DNA of 15,803 bases. It comes from an uncultured Candidatus Midichloriaceae bacterium. Lineage in GTDB: Bacteria; Pseudomonadota; Alphaproteobacteria; Rickettsiales; Midichloriaceae. Positions 1 to 7,315 of the stretch are shown here, one piece after another; the stretch's first letter is position 1; each line of letters starts with the position of its first letter. The DNA lies in NCBI GenBank assembly GCA_905479795.1, contig CAJQNX010000001.1, positions 1-15,803 on the forward strand, read 5' to 3'. The notes beneath the pieces are model-generated. The model was not told where the DNA came from. It made no database searches and saw nothing but the letters and a program-made list of their open reading frames with translations. The position numbers were made by a program, and so were the translations under genes.

Positions 1-290
1 TCCTGCTTTGCTGGCTCCGGCAATTTCACTTCTGGTTTTACATCCTGCTTTGCTGGCTCCGGCAATTTCACTTCTGGTTTTACATCCTGCTTTGGCAGCT
101 CTGGCAATTTCACTTCTGGTTTTACATCCTGCTTTGGTGGCTCTGGCAATTTCACTTCTGGTTTTGCATCCTGCTTTGGCAGCTCTGGCAATTTCACTTC
201 TGGTTTTGCATCCTGCTTTGGCAGCTCTGGCAATTTCACTTCTGGTTTTGCATCCTGTTTTGGTGGCTCTGGCAATTTCACTTCTGGCTT
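1..290 (-). repeat. 42-bp tandem repeat, six full copies plus a partial seventh
   Basis: Period is 42 bp (14 codons), with copies starting at 290, 248, 206, 164, 122, 80 and 38 on the minus strand. Copies differ by a few substitutions, for example Pro/Leu and Pro/Ala at positions 9-10, Ala/Val at position 14, and a silent CCA to CCG change in the two leftmost copies. Because the unit is a multiple of three, the opposite strand also stays open. The array may continue beyond the window. Confidence 0.95.
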
Positions 291-434
291 GTCTAAATCT
301 TGGCCAATATTTATACCCAAGCCTTTTGCTTGTTCTATAAAGTCATTTGAAAAACCTGAATCTGCAAAAACCTCATTCCATAAAAAATTTTGCAATACTA
401 AAGAATAAACAACAGTAAAAAATATTCTATTCAT
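1..434 (-). CDS. Exported proline/lysine-rich repeat protein, C-terminus cut off by left edge
   Basis: Unrecognised gene; 144 codons are visible and the frame is still open at the edge. ATG at 434-432 begins a basic, hydrophobic N-terminus (MNRIFF...) ending in a plausible signal peptidase I site, VFA|DSG, near residue 24. So the product probably enters the periplasm or is secreted. After about 24 non-repeated residues (SGFSNDFIEQAKGLGINIG...) come at least seven copies of a 14-residue unit, KPEVKLPE-(P/L)-(P/A)-KQD-(A/V). It is rich in Pro, Lys and Glu and likely extended, as in envelope-spanning or surface spacer regions. The start overlaps the stop of the upstream PopZ-like gene by 8 bases (ATGAATAG), so translation may be coupled. 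Function is unknown. The repeat alone does not identify a family; a C-terminal domain may lie outside the window. Confidence 0.8.
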   Translation of the reverse strand, partial: MNRIFFTVVYSLVLQNFLWNEVFADSGFSNDFIEQAKGLGINIGQDLDKPEVKLPEPPKQDAKPEVKLPELPKQDAKPEVKLPELPKQDAKPEVKLPEPPKQDVKPEVKLPELPKQDVKPEVKLPEPAKQDVKPEVKLPEPAKQ

Positions 435-720
435 TTTTGGAAATAATTTTCTTTATCTCTTTATCAACTAACTGCTTAACAATGATAGGCAAATGATCAT
501 TAAGCCATCGTTTTAATTCTGGTCTCAAAATCTCTTTAACCAGCTCTTCCATCGATTTACCATTATCAGAACGGCTTAATTCATCCTTAAAATCACCATT
601 TTCTTCCTTAACAATATCCGTTAGATCTAAAGTATCGAAATTAACATTCTTCAGTTTATTATTAACTAAGTCATCTTTCAGATTATACAATTCTTGTGAA
701 ATCTTCTTATTCTCCGGCAA
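427..720 (-). CDS. popZ: PopZ-like polar organising protein (DUF2497), short form
   Basis: The C-terminal third matches the conserved PopZ/DUF2497 tail: an acidic helix then LRPELKRWLNDHLPIIVKQL and VDKEIKKII (about residues 66-94). In Caulobacter this region drives self-assembly into a polar matrix that anchors the chromosome origin through ParB. The upstream part (residues 1-60) is short, acidic and low-complexity, so the protein is smaller than Caulobacter PopZ (about 177 aa). The chosen start is TTG at 720-718. No in-frame ATG exists before the stop at 745-747, and an AAGG sits six bases upstream of the TTG. It lies 54 bp downstream of the MFS gene and overlaps the next gene by 8 bp, suggesting one transcript. 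Family assignment is fairly secure; the function in this organism is inferred. Confidence 0.8.
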   Translation of the reverse strand: MPENKKISQELYNLKDDLVNNKLKNVNFDTLDLTDIVKEENGDFKDELSRSDNGKSMEELVKEILRPELKRWLNDHLPIIVKQLVDKEIKKIISKNE

Positions 721-774
721 AATAAACCTTATTATAAATTTTTGCTATAATAATTATTATCAGTATTGTTAATT

Positions 775-2052
775 TTAGTCTACTTTATTATCATTGGATT
801 TTAAATTTGAAGGAATGGTACCTAGATCAATTTGGCTATATGGAACAAAAGGTGTAGTTATTTCTTCTACTGGCATCTGTTTTTCATTTTTGCTTTTATC
901 AAAATGAATAAATGTAAATATTGCTAAGAATATGGTTAAAATTGAATATGAAATTGGATAACCATAAAATCCAAAAATTTTAATAGCAAGCGATACGTAA
1001 ATTGGCCCAACAATTGAGCCAACGCCAAATGCAATAGTTAAACCCTCTGTACCACGAATTATCTCAGATCTTTTTAAGTTATCACAAACCAAATTCATAC
1101 TAATTGGATAAATTGTAAATGAAAACATCCCAATAACAGCAACAATTAGAAGCAAAACATTATAATTTACAAATTTATAATATTGTAATACAGAAAATAT
1201 CAATAATAACACGCTGTACATTACATTAAGCATAATTTGTATTTTTTGCCTATCCATTTTATCTGAAAGACTACCCAATGGATACTGAATTGACACACCA
1301 GCCAAAAACGTTATGGCCATTGCAGTTGCTATATGATTAGTATTATCTGCGATTTCTTCTATATACAACGGAAGCATTGTAAAAATTGCAGATATAAACA
1401 CACCTGAAATAAAACACCCTATAAATCCAGATTTAGATGCATTGTATATTTTTTTCAAGGAAATACTACTATGCTCTTCTAACAAAGGGGGGGTAACAGG
1501 AAAACTAGAAAGAGGAATAATGGAGGCAACTACTAATATAGTGGCAATACAAAAAGGCAAAATTGTTAAAATCGTATCCTCTGATAAAAAAAATTGACCC
1601 ATTGAATAAGAACCATAAAGCACAATCATATACATTGCCAAGATTTTTCCTCTATTATTTTCAGATGAAGAGCATATAATCCAACTTTCAATAATGACGT
1701 ATAAACCAGCAATACAAATACCTTGAACAAATCTGCAAGTAAAAAATATAAAAATATTATCATTCATACCTGGTAATATTATTGCTATCGCCATAATTGA
1801 TGCAAGTGTGGTAAATGATTTAACATGCCCAACAACTTTTATTAATGCTGATATCTTTAAAGAACCAAGTAATAATCCTGAAAAATACATAGCTGAAATA
1901 CCACCAATCAGTAATGACGAATGGCCAGTCATTTTAAATTTCAATGAAACTAGCGTATTCATCAAACCTGAACCTGCTATTAAAAAGGCTGTGCTCAAGA
2001 GCAACAATCCTATCGAAAGAAAAATCTCTCTAAACTTTTCATAATTTAACAT
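775..2052 (-). CDS. MFS transporter, YcaD-like
   Basis: A 425-residue polytopic membrane protein of the length expected for a 12-helix major facilitator. N-terminal half: LLLLSTAFLIAGSGLMNTLV (helix 1), SAMYFSGLLLGSL (helix 2), FVQGICIAGLYVIIESWI (helices 4-5) and ENNRGKILAMYMIVLYGSYS. The ES...NRG-LLA-YM pattern recalls the E. coli YcaD group. C-terminal half: FTMLPLYIEEI, YPLGSLSDKMDRQKIQ (the second copy of the MFS loop 2-3 motif, GxLxDxxxR-like) and IAFGVGSIVGPIY. Substrate is unknown; YcaD-type members have no firmly assigned cargo. It sits 55 bp downstream of dnaA and 54 bp upstream of the PopZ-like gene, same strand. The ATG is preceded by GTGAG, a weak ribosome site. The last about 40 residues are a polar cytoplasmic tail. 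Confidence 0.85.
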   Translation of the reverse strand: MLNYEKFREIFLSIGLLLLSTAFLIAGSGLMNTLVSLKFKMTGHSSLLIGGISAMYFSGLLLGSLKISALIKVVGHVKSFTTLASIMAIAIILPGMNDNIFIFFTCRFVQGICIAGLYVIIESWIICSSSENNRGKILAMYMIVLYGSYSMGQFFLSEDTILTILPFCIATILVVASIIPLSSFPVTPPLLEEHSSISLKKIYNASKSGFIGCFISGVFISAIFTMLPLYIEEIADNTNHIATAMAITFLAGVSIQYPLGSLSDKMDRQKIQIMLNVMYSVLLLIFSVLQYYKFVNYNVLLLIVAVIGMFSFTIYPISMNLVCDNLKRSEIIRGTEGLTIAFGVGSIVGPIYVSLAIKIFGFYGYPISYSILTIFLAIFTFIHFDKSKNEKQMPVEEITTPFVPYSQIDLGTIPSNLKSNDNKVD

Positions 2053-2107
2053 ATCTCACATCACTTTTTAAAATTCTCGGGTTTCCTAAATATATCAGTA
2101 AATTACC

Positions 2108-3484
2108 TCAAATGGCTAATGAATTCTTTATAACTTCAAGATCATTCTTTAAGCTGGGATTTTTACTATTTTGATCATTATACCTTTTTAAATAATATAA
2201 TATTGTTGAGTGGTCTCTATCTCCTAATTTTTTTCCAATAGTTTTGAGGCTAAGTGAAGTTAATTCTTTAGATATACATGCAATTATTTGTCTTGCCAAA
2301 ACTAATTTCTGTGTTCTTTTTTTTGATAAAACCTCAACTTTTGATAATCTATAAAATTTTGATACACCATTAATAATAGCCTCCATTGTAATATCCCTAT
2401 TTGAGCTTTTCATATAATTCTTTATATAAAGAATTATATTATCTAAAGAAGGTTCTTGCCCTGAAATAGTAAGATATGTTGCAAGATTATTTAAAGAAGC
2501 CTCTAACTCTCTGACATTGGTGGTAATTTTTTCAGCAATAAGTGCTAAAATTTTCATATCAAATTTAATCTCATTTTTGCTATTATAAAATTCCAAAATT
2601 TTTACCCTCAGAGCATAATCAAAATTATTAATATGCACTGTATTGCTTGATATCATGAGGGATTTTGTCCTCATATCTGATAACTCCAAAGAATGCGGTG
2701 GCACACTCGATGCTATAACAACTATTTTACCCAACTCTATTAATGAATTTAGAGTAAGAGAAAATTCTCTTTGAGTACTTTCTTTACCACATATAAATTG
2801 TATATCATCAATTAAAAAAATATCTATATCATTAACCAAATTTCTCAATTCAAACAAATTGTTACTTTTTACTGCATTAACAAAATTATGCATAAATTTT
2901 TCTGCACTTAAGTAACCTACTTTATCATACTTGCTATTATTTTTTATTTGATTTGCAATTGATTGAAGTAGATGAGTTTTCCCCATTCCAACATGGGAAT
3001 GAACGTAATATATGTTATTATGGTTATAAACTACTTTTTTTGATGAAATATCCAAGCATATTTTATATGCTAAAAAATTACCTTCTCCCACTATATAACT
3101 TTCAAAAACAAACTTAGGATTTAATTTAGAAAAGACATCTTTACTAGTTAAATGAGAGAGCTTTGTAGATGACAATTCCGAATTTATATTGTCTTTATTA
3201 GCAATTATAATTGAAATCTTCTTAATTTTTTTATCAACTTTTAGTAATTCTTTTTTAATGGTTAAAAAATAATTGTTAATAATCCACTCTCTAACAAAAT
3301 TGCTCTTAACTGCTATTATAATAGTGCTATTTTCTAATTTATGGAATTCTACTTTTTTAAACCAGGTATCGAATTGCTCCGCTTTTATAATATTTTTTAA
3401 ATTGGACAAAACCATCCCCCATAAATATTCTCCGTATTCTTCACTAATATTTGATAATGAGGCAGATGTGTTAATATATTCCAT
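2108..3484 (-). CDS. dnaA: Divergent chromosomal replication initiator protein DnaA
   Basis: Full-length DnaA plan in 458 residues. Domain I (about 18-95) includes FDTWFKKVEF and NFVREWI. A short linker precedes an AAA+ domain (about 120-335) and a C-terminal DNA-binding domain (about 360-455) with the signature IGKKLGDRDHSTI at 416-428. Walker B (FLIDDIQF, D226/D227) and sensor 2 (NVRELE, R325) are intact. Three nucleotide-handling sites are not: Walker A reads SHVGMGKT (163-170, first Gly lost), sensor 1 TSDR reads ASSV (258-261), and the arginine-finger box KSRF reads KSLM (274-277). DNA binding is probably kept, while ATP sensing or oligomer activation is probably altered. It is either this genome's only, rapidly evolving DnaA or a paralogue. 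No convincing DnaA-box cluster is visible beside it. No clear Shine-Dalgarno precedes the ATG. Confidence 0.88.
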   Translation of the reverse strand: MEYINTSASLSNISEEYGEYLWGMVLSNLKNIIKAEQFDTWFKKVEFHKLENSTIIIAVKSNFVREWIINNYFLTIKKELLKVDKKIKKISIIIANKDNINSELSSTKLSHLTSKDVFSKLNPKFVFESYIVGEGNFLAYKICLDISSKKVVYNHNNIYYVHSHVGMGKTHLLQSIANQIKNNSKYDKVGYLSAEKFMHNFVNAVKSNNLFELRNLVNDIDIFLIDDIQFICGKESTQREFSLTLNSLIELGKIVVIASSVPPHSLELSDMRTKSLMISSNTVHINNFDYALRVKILEFYNSKNEIKFDMKILALIAEKITTNVRELEASLNNLATYLTISGQEPSLDNIILYIKNYMKSSNRDITMEAIINGVSKFYRLSKVEVLSKKRTQKLVLARQIIACISKELTSLSLKTIGKKLGDRDHSTILYYLKRYNDQNSKNPSLKNDLEVIKNSLAI

Positions 3485-3520
3485 AATAAAAATTTCAAAT
3501 TAAAGTCCAAAATATCCTGT

Positions 3521-3533
3521 CCTCAAAAAGAGG
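3521..3533. other. Small hairpin upstream of dnaA
   Basis: CCTC, a five-A loop and GAGG are followed by TTTT on the plus strand, 37 bp ahead of the dnaA start. The four-pair stem is too weak to call a terminator with confidence. Confidence 0.3.
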
Positions 3534-3627
3534 TTTTAAAAATACTTCAAAGATGTTTCATACATGTATATTTGTACTATTTTTATCATTTCGTAAAGGA
3601 AATTAATTGCATTTTTATTAAAAAATT

Positions 3628-3726
3628 TTATTGACTTAAGCTACAACAGACATTTAGGAGAGTACAGCAATACTCTGCTTTATGGCTAAAGTTTTTGTCA
3701 TAAAGTTGGCTGCACTCATTTTTCAT
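3628..3726 (-). CDS. Possible 32-aa Cys-rich small protein
   Basis: ATG at 3726-3724 opens 32 codons ending in TAA. The peptide has five cysteines, including two CC pairs (residues 20-21 and 27-28), and resembles nothing I recognise. In its favour is a strong ribosome site for this AT-rich window, AGGTGGAG at 3740-3733, six bases before the ATG. Against it, the same DNA folds into stacked perfect hairpins (3659-3676 and 3678-3705), so the open frame may be a by-product of a structured RNA or a palindromic repeat element. Existence as a gene is uncertain. Confidence 0.3.
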   Translation of the reverse strand: MKNECSQLYDKNFSHKAEYCCTLLNVCCSLSQ

Positions 3727-3736
3727 GCGTATCTCC
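3657..3736. repeat. Multi-branched palindromic element between dnaA and the symporter-kinase gene
   Basis: Outer stem GGAGA (3657-3661) with TCTCC (3732-3736). Inside it, AGAGTA/TACTCT (3659-3664/3671-3676, loop of six) and a nine-pair stem CTTTATGGC/GTCATAAAG (3678-3686/3697-3705) with one G-U pair. The outer stem and first hairpin share bases 3659-3661, so they are alternatives or compete. Could be a structured RNA, a small mobile palindrome, or a leader fold hiding the ribosome site of the small ORF. The rest of the 302-bp gap 3485-3786 is featureless AT-rich DNA. Confidence 0.45.
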
Positions 3737-3786
3737 ACCTACTCAATATTAGCAACAATTTATTATGTAAAAAATACTTTTTTTTA

Positions 3787-6531
3787 TTAATCAAGCAAGT
3801 GAGGAAATTTAAGAGTGAAAACAGTATATCCATTCATTTTTGCTGATGAATAACAATTGATGTTACCATTTAAATCTTCCATTACTAATTTACAAAATTC
3901 CAAACCAATTCCTGTACCACTTGTACTATTACTATAAAATCTATCAAATACCACCTTGACATCATCCTCACTCATTTTTTTACCATAGTCTATATAGTAA
4001 ATTGTACTTGGCTTATCAGGTTCCGTTCTAATCTCAATAAGTGTGTTTTCACCGCTACGATTATATGTATTTTTTATTAAATTAATAATAATATATTTCA
4101 AACAATTATACGCACACTTCACTTTGAAATTTTCACTAATTTTAATCTTAATATTCCTTGCATCTGGCATTAATAGCTCACAATCTTCAACTGCCTCATA
4201 TATACATGGCTTAATACTAAAAACAGATTTTTCCTCTTTTTTTACAGATTGACTAAGGACTGTCAATAAATTTTCTATCATATTTAATCCATGTAGATTT
4301 ATTTTCTCTAAATTTACTCCTATACCCTCTATAGAAGAAATATTTTCTTTAGAAAATTTACAATTCTTATGATCATCCAAAACCTCTACTTTAGCCTCCT
4401 TCAGTTCATCATTTAGTAATTGACTATATCCATATAATACTGCAATAGGCGTTTGAATCTCATGTACTATTAAATTAGCAAGCATTCCAGTAATTTCCAA
4501 TTTCTTTTGTTGCTCTTCTTCTTTATCATCAATTTTTTGCTCTTTATTTTTTATAAGAAATATCGTAATGAATATGGCAGAAACATATATATAAGCCAAT
4601 ATTATCAGGCTTTTTAAATCAAATGTAAAATTATCAATATTTATAAAAACATGTGTCAAGTATCCCAAACTAAAGCCAGCTGTTAAACTGAATAAAAATC
4701 CAGCGACATTTAAAAATTGATAAAGCAATAAAATCGAAAGCACAGCATTTACAGCCCAAAAACTATTATTATCAGCATTAAACAACATAAAGCTTGCTAA
4801 AAAAGGTAAGCAAAAAGTCATTATAAAAAAGTAATAATATGGCACCACTTTTTCTTGAAACCTATGCGTAACTAAAATATCTCTAAAAATCATTAAAAAT
4901 ACCAATATGTACCCCATAATAGTAAGTACAAGTAATGTCACGGAACTCTTATCTAAATAAAAACTATAAACAAAGAAATAGCAAAAAATAAATATACTGA
5001 AACGTGTATATAGAGGCTCTTGTTGAATAAAGGTCTCTTTAAAACTCTTAGATATTGAGATTTTTTTAAATTTCGTACGCTTTATTTCCCAACGCCTTCC
5101 TTCTAACATAAAGAAAATTTCAATTTCTTTTAAGATTTCTTTAAATGTAAATTCTCGAAGCTTCTGTGAATAATGACAACCAAAAAAACCAATAGCCACA
5201 CCAATTTGCGAAGTTAGTACATGTAGCATTATATATTCTGGAAAACATAAAACAGTAATCACTGCAAATAAAAATCCACCCAACACCCCATAAATAAATG
5301 AATGTTTTCTAGGCTGAAAATCATACAATCCTGCAAAAAATGGAATAAGGATCATCTGAGTTCCAAAAGTTTTAAATAGCCAAAAAATTTCAAATAAATT
5401 ACTAGATATCAAAAGTAGCGGAACTAGAGAGATTATAAGAATAAAAAGTCTCAAAATTCTCAATTCCTGTTTATCTGTTAAGTCAGGAAACAACACTTTT
5501 ATAAAATCTTTTGTGATAATAACACTTGCTGAATTTAAATATGAATCAGCTGTAGACATAATGACTGCAAACAATCCCACAATCATAACTCCCTTAATAC
5601 CAATAGGCACATAATGACTAATGAATCTAAATATCACATTTTCAGTTAACCCAACATCGTTGGCCTTCATTATGTAAGCAATGATACAAAGAGAAAGCAT
5701 AAAAGGAATTGAGATAAAGAACAAATTTTGAAGTATTACTTTTAACTTTTTTGGCGTAGCAGCCAACATCAAATATCTTTGCATTAGTGGTGGGGCTATT
5801 TCTGGCAAAAGTGATGCTGTTAAAAAACTTAGTAGTATAACAATATTTTTAAAGCTAAAATCAAATTCAAAAGTTGATTCAGGAATGTTTAAAATAATTT
5901 GCTCAACCCCATTAAATTTCCAGCTCACTATAGCATAAGCAATTGGTATTATAAGAAAAAATATCATAAATTGATAAATATCAATTGCCATAATACCCTT
6001 TATACCACCCACCATACCATATACTGAAATAATGAAATATCCTAGCAACACTCCCAGTGAAAAACTCATTCCAAAAAAATATGAACACATCGCGCCAATG
6101 GCAATTGCTTGCACACATATTGCCCCTATTGTTTCAACAACAGAAGCTAAAACTGTTATGAAACCACCAGATTTACCGTATAGCTTTGCCATAACCTGGC
6201 TTATTGTTGAGCAGAATTGCAAATTATAAATTTTTGGCACTAGAAATTTTGAGGACATCAACCAAAAAAACGGTTGCGATAGAATGAAAATCAAAATAAT
6301 TAGCCCCCCATTATATAATTTATCAACATAGCCAATTGCTGTACCAGCGCCTATTCCAGTTGCAAAAATTGTACAAACAAACATAATGGTAGAGTAATTT
6401 TTCAAACCAAATGAAAAATCATCTGCTTTTTTAATTTTTCTAAAATAGTAAAATGCAATTCCAAAGCATATTAATACGTGAATTATGACCAACGAAATAT
6501 CAAAAATTGATAAATTTTGTGGATTTAACAT
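3787..6531 (-). CDS. Sodium/solute symporter fused to histidine kinase (CbrA-like architecture)
   Basis: A three-part 914-residue membrane protein. Residues about 7-452 form a sodium:solute symporter (SSF, PutP-like) domain with many helices, including the SSF sodium-site signature STADSYLNSASVIITKDF at 326-343. After a basic cytoplasmic stretch (455-505) comes a second block of about six helices (510-660). A coiled, charged linker (662-680) leads to a histidine kinase: H-box VHEIQTP with H690, N-box NLIKN (817-821), G1 remnant DYGKKM (848-853), F-box VVFDRFYSN, and an intact G2 GTGIGL (872-877). There is no receiver domain, and no response regulator gene is nearby. By analogy with CbrA it may sense or carry a nutrient and signal its presence; ligand and partner are unknown. 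The ATG follows AGG spaced seven bases. G1 lacks its second glycine, so kinase activity is not assured. Confidence 0.88.
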   Translation of the reverse strand: MLNPQNLSIFDISLVIIHVLICFGIAFYYFRKIKKADDFSFGLKNYSTIMFVCTIFATGIGAGTAIGYVDKLYNGGLIILIFILSQPFFWLMSSKFLVPKIYNLQFCSTISQVMAKLYGKSGGFITVLASVVETIGAICVQAIAIGAMCSYFFGMSFSLGVLLGYFIISVYGMVGGIKGIMAIDIYQFMIFFLIIPIAYAIVSWKFNGVEQIILNIPESTFEFDFSFKNIVILLSFLTASLLPEIAPPLMQRYLMLAATPKKLKVILQNLFFISIPFMLSLCIIAYIMKANDVGLTENVIFRFISHYVPIGIKGVMIVGLFAVIMSTADSYLNSASVIITKDFIKVLFPDLTDKQELRILRLFILIISLVPLLLISSNLFEIFWLFKTFGTQMILIPFFAGLYDFQPRKHSFIYGVLGGFLFAVITVLCFPEYIMLHVLTSQIGVAIGFFGCHYSQKLREFTFKEILKEIEIFFMLEGRRWEIKRTKFKKISISKSFKETFIQQEPLYTRFSIFIFCYFFVYSFYLDKSSVTLLVLTIMGYILVFLMIFRDILVTHRFQEKVVPYYYFFIMTFCLPFLASFMLFNADNNSFWAVNAVLSILLLYQFLNVAGFLFSLTAGFSLGYLTHVFINIDNFTFDLKSLIILAYIYVSAIFITIFLIKNKEQKIDDKEEEQQKKLEITGMLANLIVHEIQTPIAVLYGYSQLLNDELKEAKVEVLDDHKNCKFSKENISSIEGIGVNLEKINLHGLNMIENLLTVLSQSVKKEEKSVFSIKPCIYEAVEDCELLMPDARNIKIKISENFKVKCAYNCLKYIIINLIKNTYNRSGENTLIEIRTEPDKPSTIYYIDYGKKMSEDDVKVVFDRFYSNSTSGTGIGLEFCKLVMEDLNGNINCYSSAKMNGYTVFTLKFPHLLD

Positions 6532-6991
6532 AGGGTAACCTAATAAATTTCATCTAATTATTTATACAACTTAAAAATTTCTTTTCAATAAAAATTTTTG
6601 GATTTTTATTTTGTAGTTATTTTCATAACACTATACACATCGCCTAAACGGGAATTATAATTTTCACATTACTATTGGCAAAATTATAAAGTTTATCTTT
6701 GCGACTTATCTATACAAATTTTTTAATTTAATCATGATAAATTTCCCAGTTTTTTTATGAAGCTTTTCGTATATCTTACAACAACTTCATAAACTTCAGC
6801 TAAACAAACATTTGAAGTAATGTGCAATTTTAAACTTGCATTAGCGATCTATTTTGAAAAATTGATTTTTTATAACTAAACCATCAATAAACATCTTTAT
6901 ACAAAATAAGAAATTTTAGTTGACAAATCTCTTTTTTTCTGCAAGCTTTTAGCTGTGGTAGTTGTAACTAAGTATATTTAAGGAGATTGTC
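6532..6991. other. Intergenic AT-rich stretch without a gene
   Basis: No coding frame is supported here. One nine-pair A/T hairpin lies at 6587-6610 (AATAAAAAT/ATTTTTATT, loop of six), which could act on transcripts leaving or entering the symporter-kinase gene. TTGACA at 6920-6925 matches a sigma-70 -35 box reading toward the mini-ORF at 6992, but no good -10 sequence sits 16-18 bp downstream, so no promoter is called. Confidence 0.5.
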
Positions 6992-7072
6992 ATGAATAAA
7001 TTATTCACAATAGCATTAACATTAAGTGTTGTATTATCAAGCTTTTCTGCAATTGCGGGCTGGGGAGGATAA
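6992..7072 (+). CDS. 26-aa signal-peptide-like microprotein
   Basis: ATG at 6992 is preceded by a textbook ribosome site, AAGGAG (6980-6985), six bases away. The peptide has the three parts of a Sec signal: a basic start (MNK), a hydrophobic core (LFTIALTLSVVLSSF) and a signal peptidase I site SAIA|GWGG, leaving only four residues before TAA. Past that TAA the same frame stays open for 31 more codons (7073-7165) to TAA at 7166-7168. So this may be a real leader or mini-peptide, or the front of a small exported protein broken by one stop. Two perfect hairpins begin directly after the first stop. I recognise no family. No gene follows on the plus strand, so an attenuation role would have no obvious target. 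Confidence 0.55.
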   Translation: MNKLFTIALTLSVVLSSFSAIAGWGG

Positions 7073-7074
7073 AG

Positions 7075-7123
7075 TATAAAGTTTTTACAAACTTTATATC
7101 ATTCTGATGATTATTCATCAGAA
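7075..7123 (+). promoter_or_regulatory. Two tandem perfect hairpins after the mini-ORF
   Basis: Hairpin 1: TATAAAGTTT (7075-7084) pairs fully with AAACTTTATA (7089-7098), loop TTAC. Hairpin 2: TTCTGATGA (7102-7110) pairs fully with TCATCAGAA (7115-7123), loop TTAT. They lie three bases apart and two bases after the mini-ORF stop. Neither is followed by a T run, so they are not classic terminators. mRNA stabilisation, translation control or a small-RNA body are possible. Confidence 0.6.
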
Positions 7124-7197
7124 GTTACTGCGGGTGCATTTTATCATGTCCCAACAAGGATTAGGTAAAGTACGCTAGCAGTAAAACAAAAAGTGAG

Positions 7198-7300
7198 ATA
7201 GTAATTTGATACTATTTGAGGGGGGAGTGCTTTCAAAATCATTGAAGGTTATAGAGTTAGATCTTCAACTTTCATTGATTACAAATACGCATTACCCCCC
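7198..7300. repeat. Hairpin plus long imperfect inverted repeat beyond the ABC operon
   Basis: A six-pair hairpin ATAGTA/TACTAT (7198-7203/7210-7215) is followed by an 81-nt inverted repeat. Its outer stem is GGGGGG (7220-7225) with CCCCCC (7295-7300), continued by AGTGC with GCATT and one bulged A. Its inner stem is AATCATTGAAGGTT (7237-7250) with AACTTTCATTGATT (7267-7280), with one mismatch and one G-U. It starts 15 bp past the ABC ATPase stop, so it could end or protect that minus-strand mRNA, or belong to a plus-strand RNA containing the mini-ORF. The G6/C6 arms are striking in such AT-rich DNA. No T tract on either side. Confidence 0.65.
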
Positions 7301-7315
7301 GTAACTTCAAACATA

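Noticed and set aside
8..340. 110-codon plus-strand open frame of repeated LLVLHPAL-type units
   Set aside because: It is the antisense of the 42-bp repeat. The minus strand has a start, a signal peptide, and a proline/lysine composition that makes sense, whereas this frame has no ribosome site.
3485..3786. Possible chromosome origin beside dnaA
   Set aside because: No cluster of TTATNCACA-like boxes was found in the gap, and dnaA is often far from the origin in Rickettsiales.
6920..6960. Sigma-70 promoter for the mini-ORF starting with TTGACA
   Set aside because: No acceptable -10 hexamer lies 16-18 bp downstream, so only the -35-like match is noted.
7075..7123. Trp-type attenuator controlling the neighbouring ABC importer
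   Set aside because: The mini-ORF and hairpins read on the plus strand, while the importer is on the minus strand and runs toward them, and the peptide has only one Trp.
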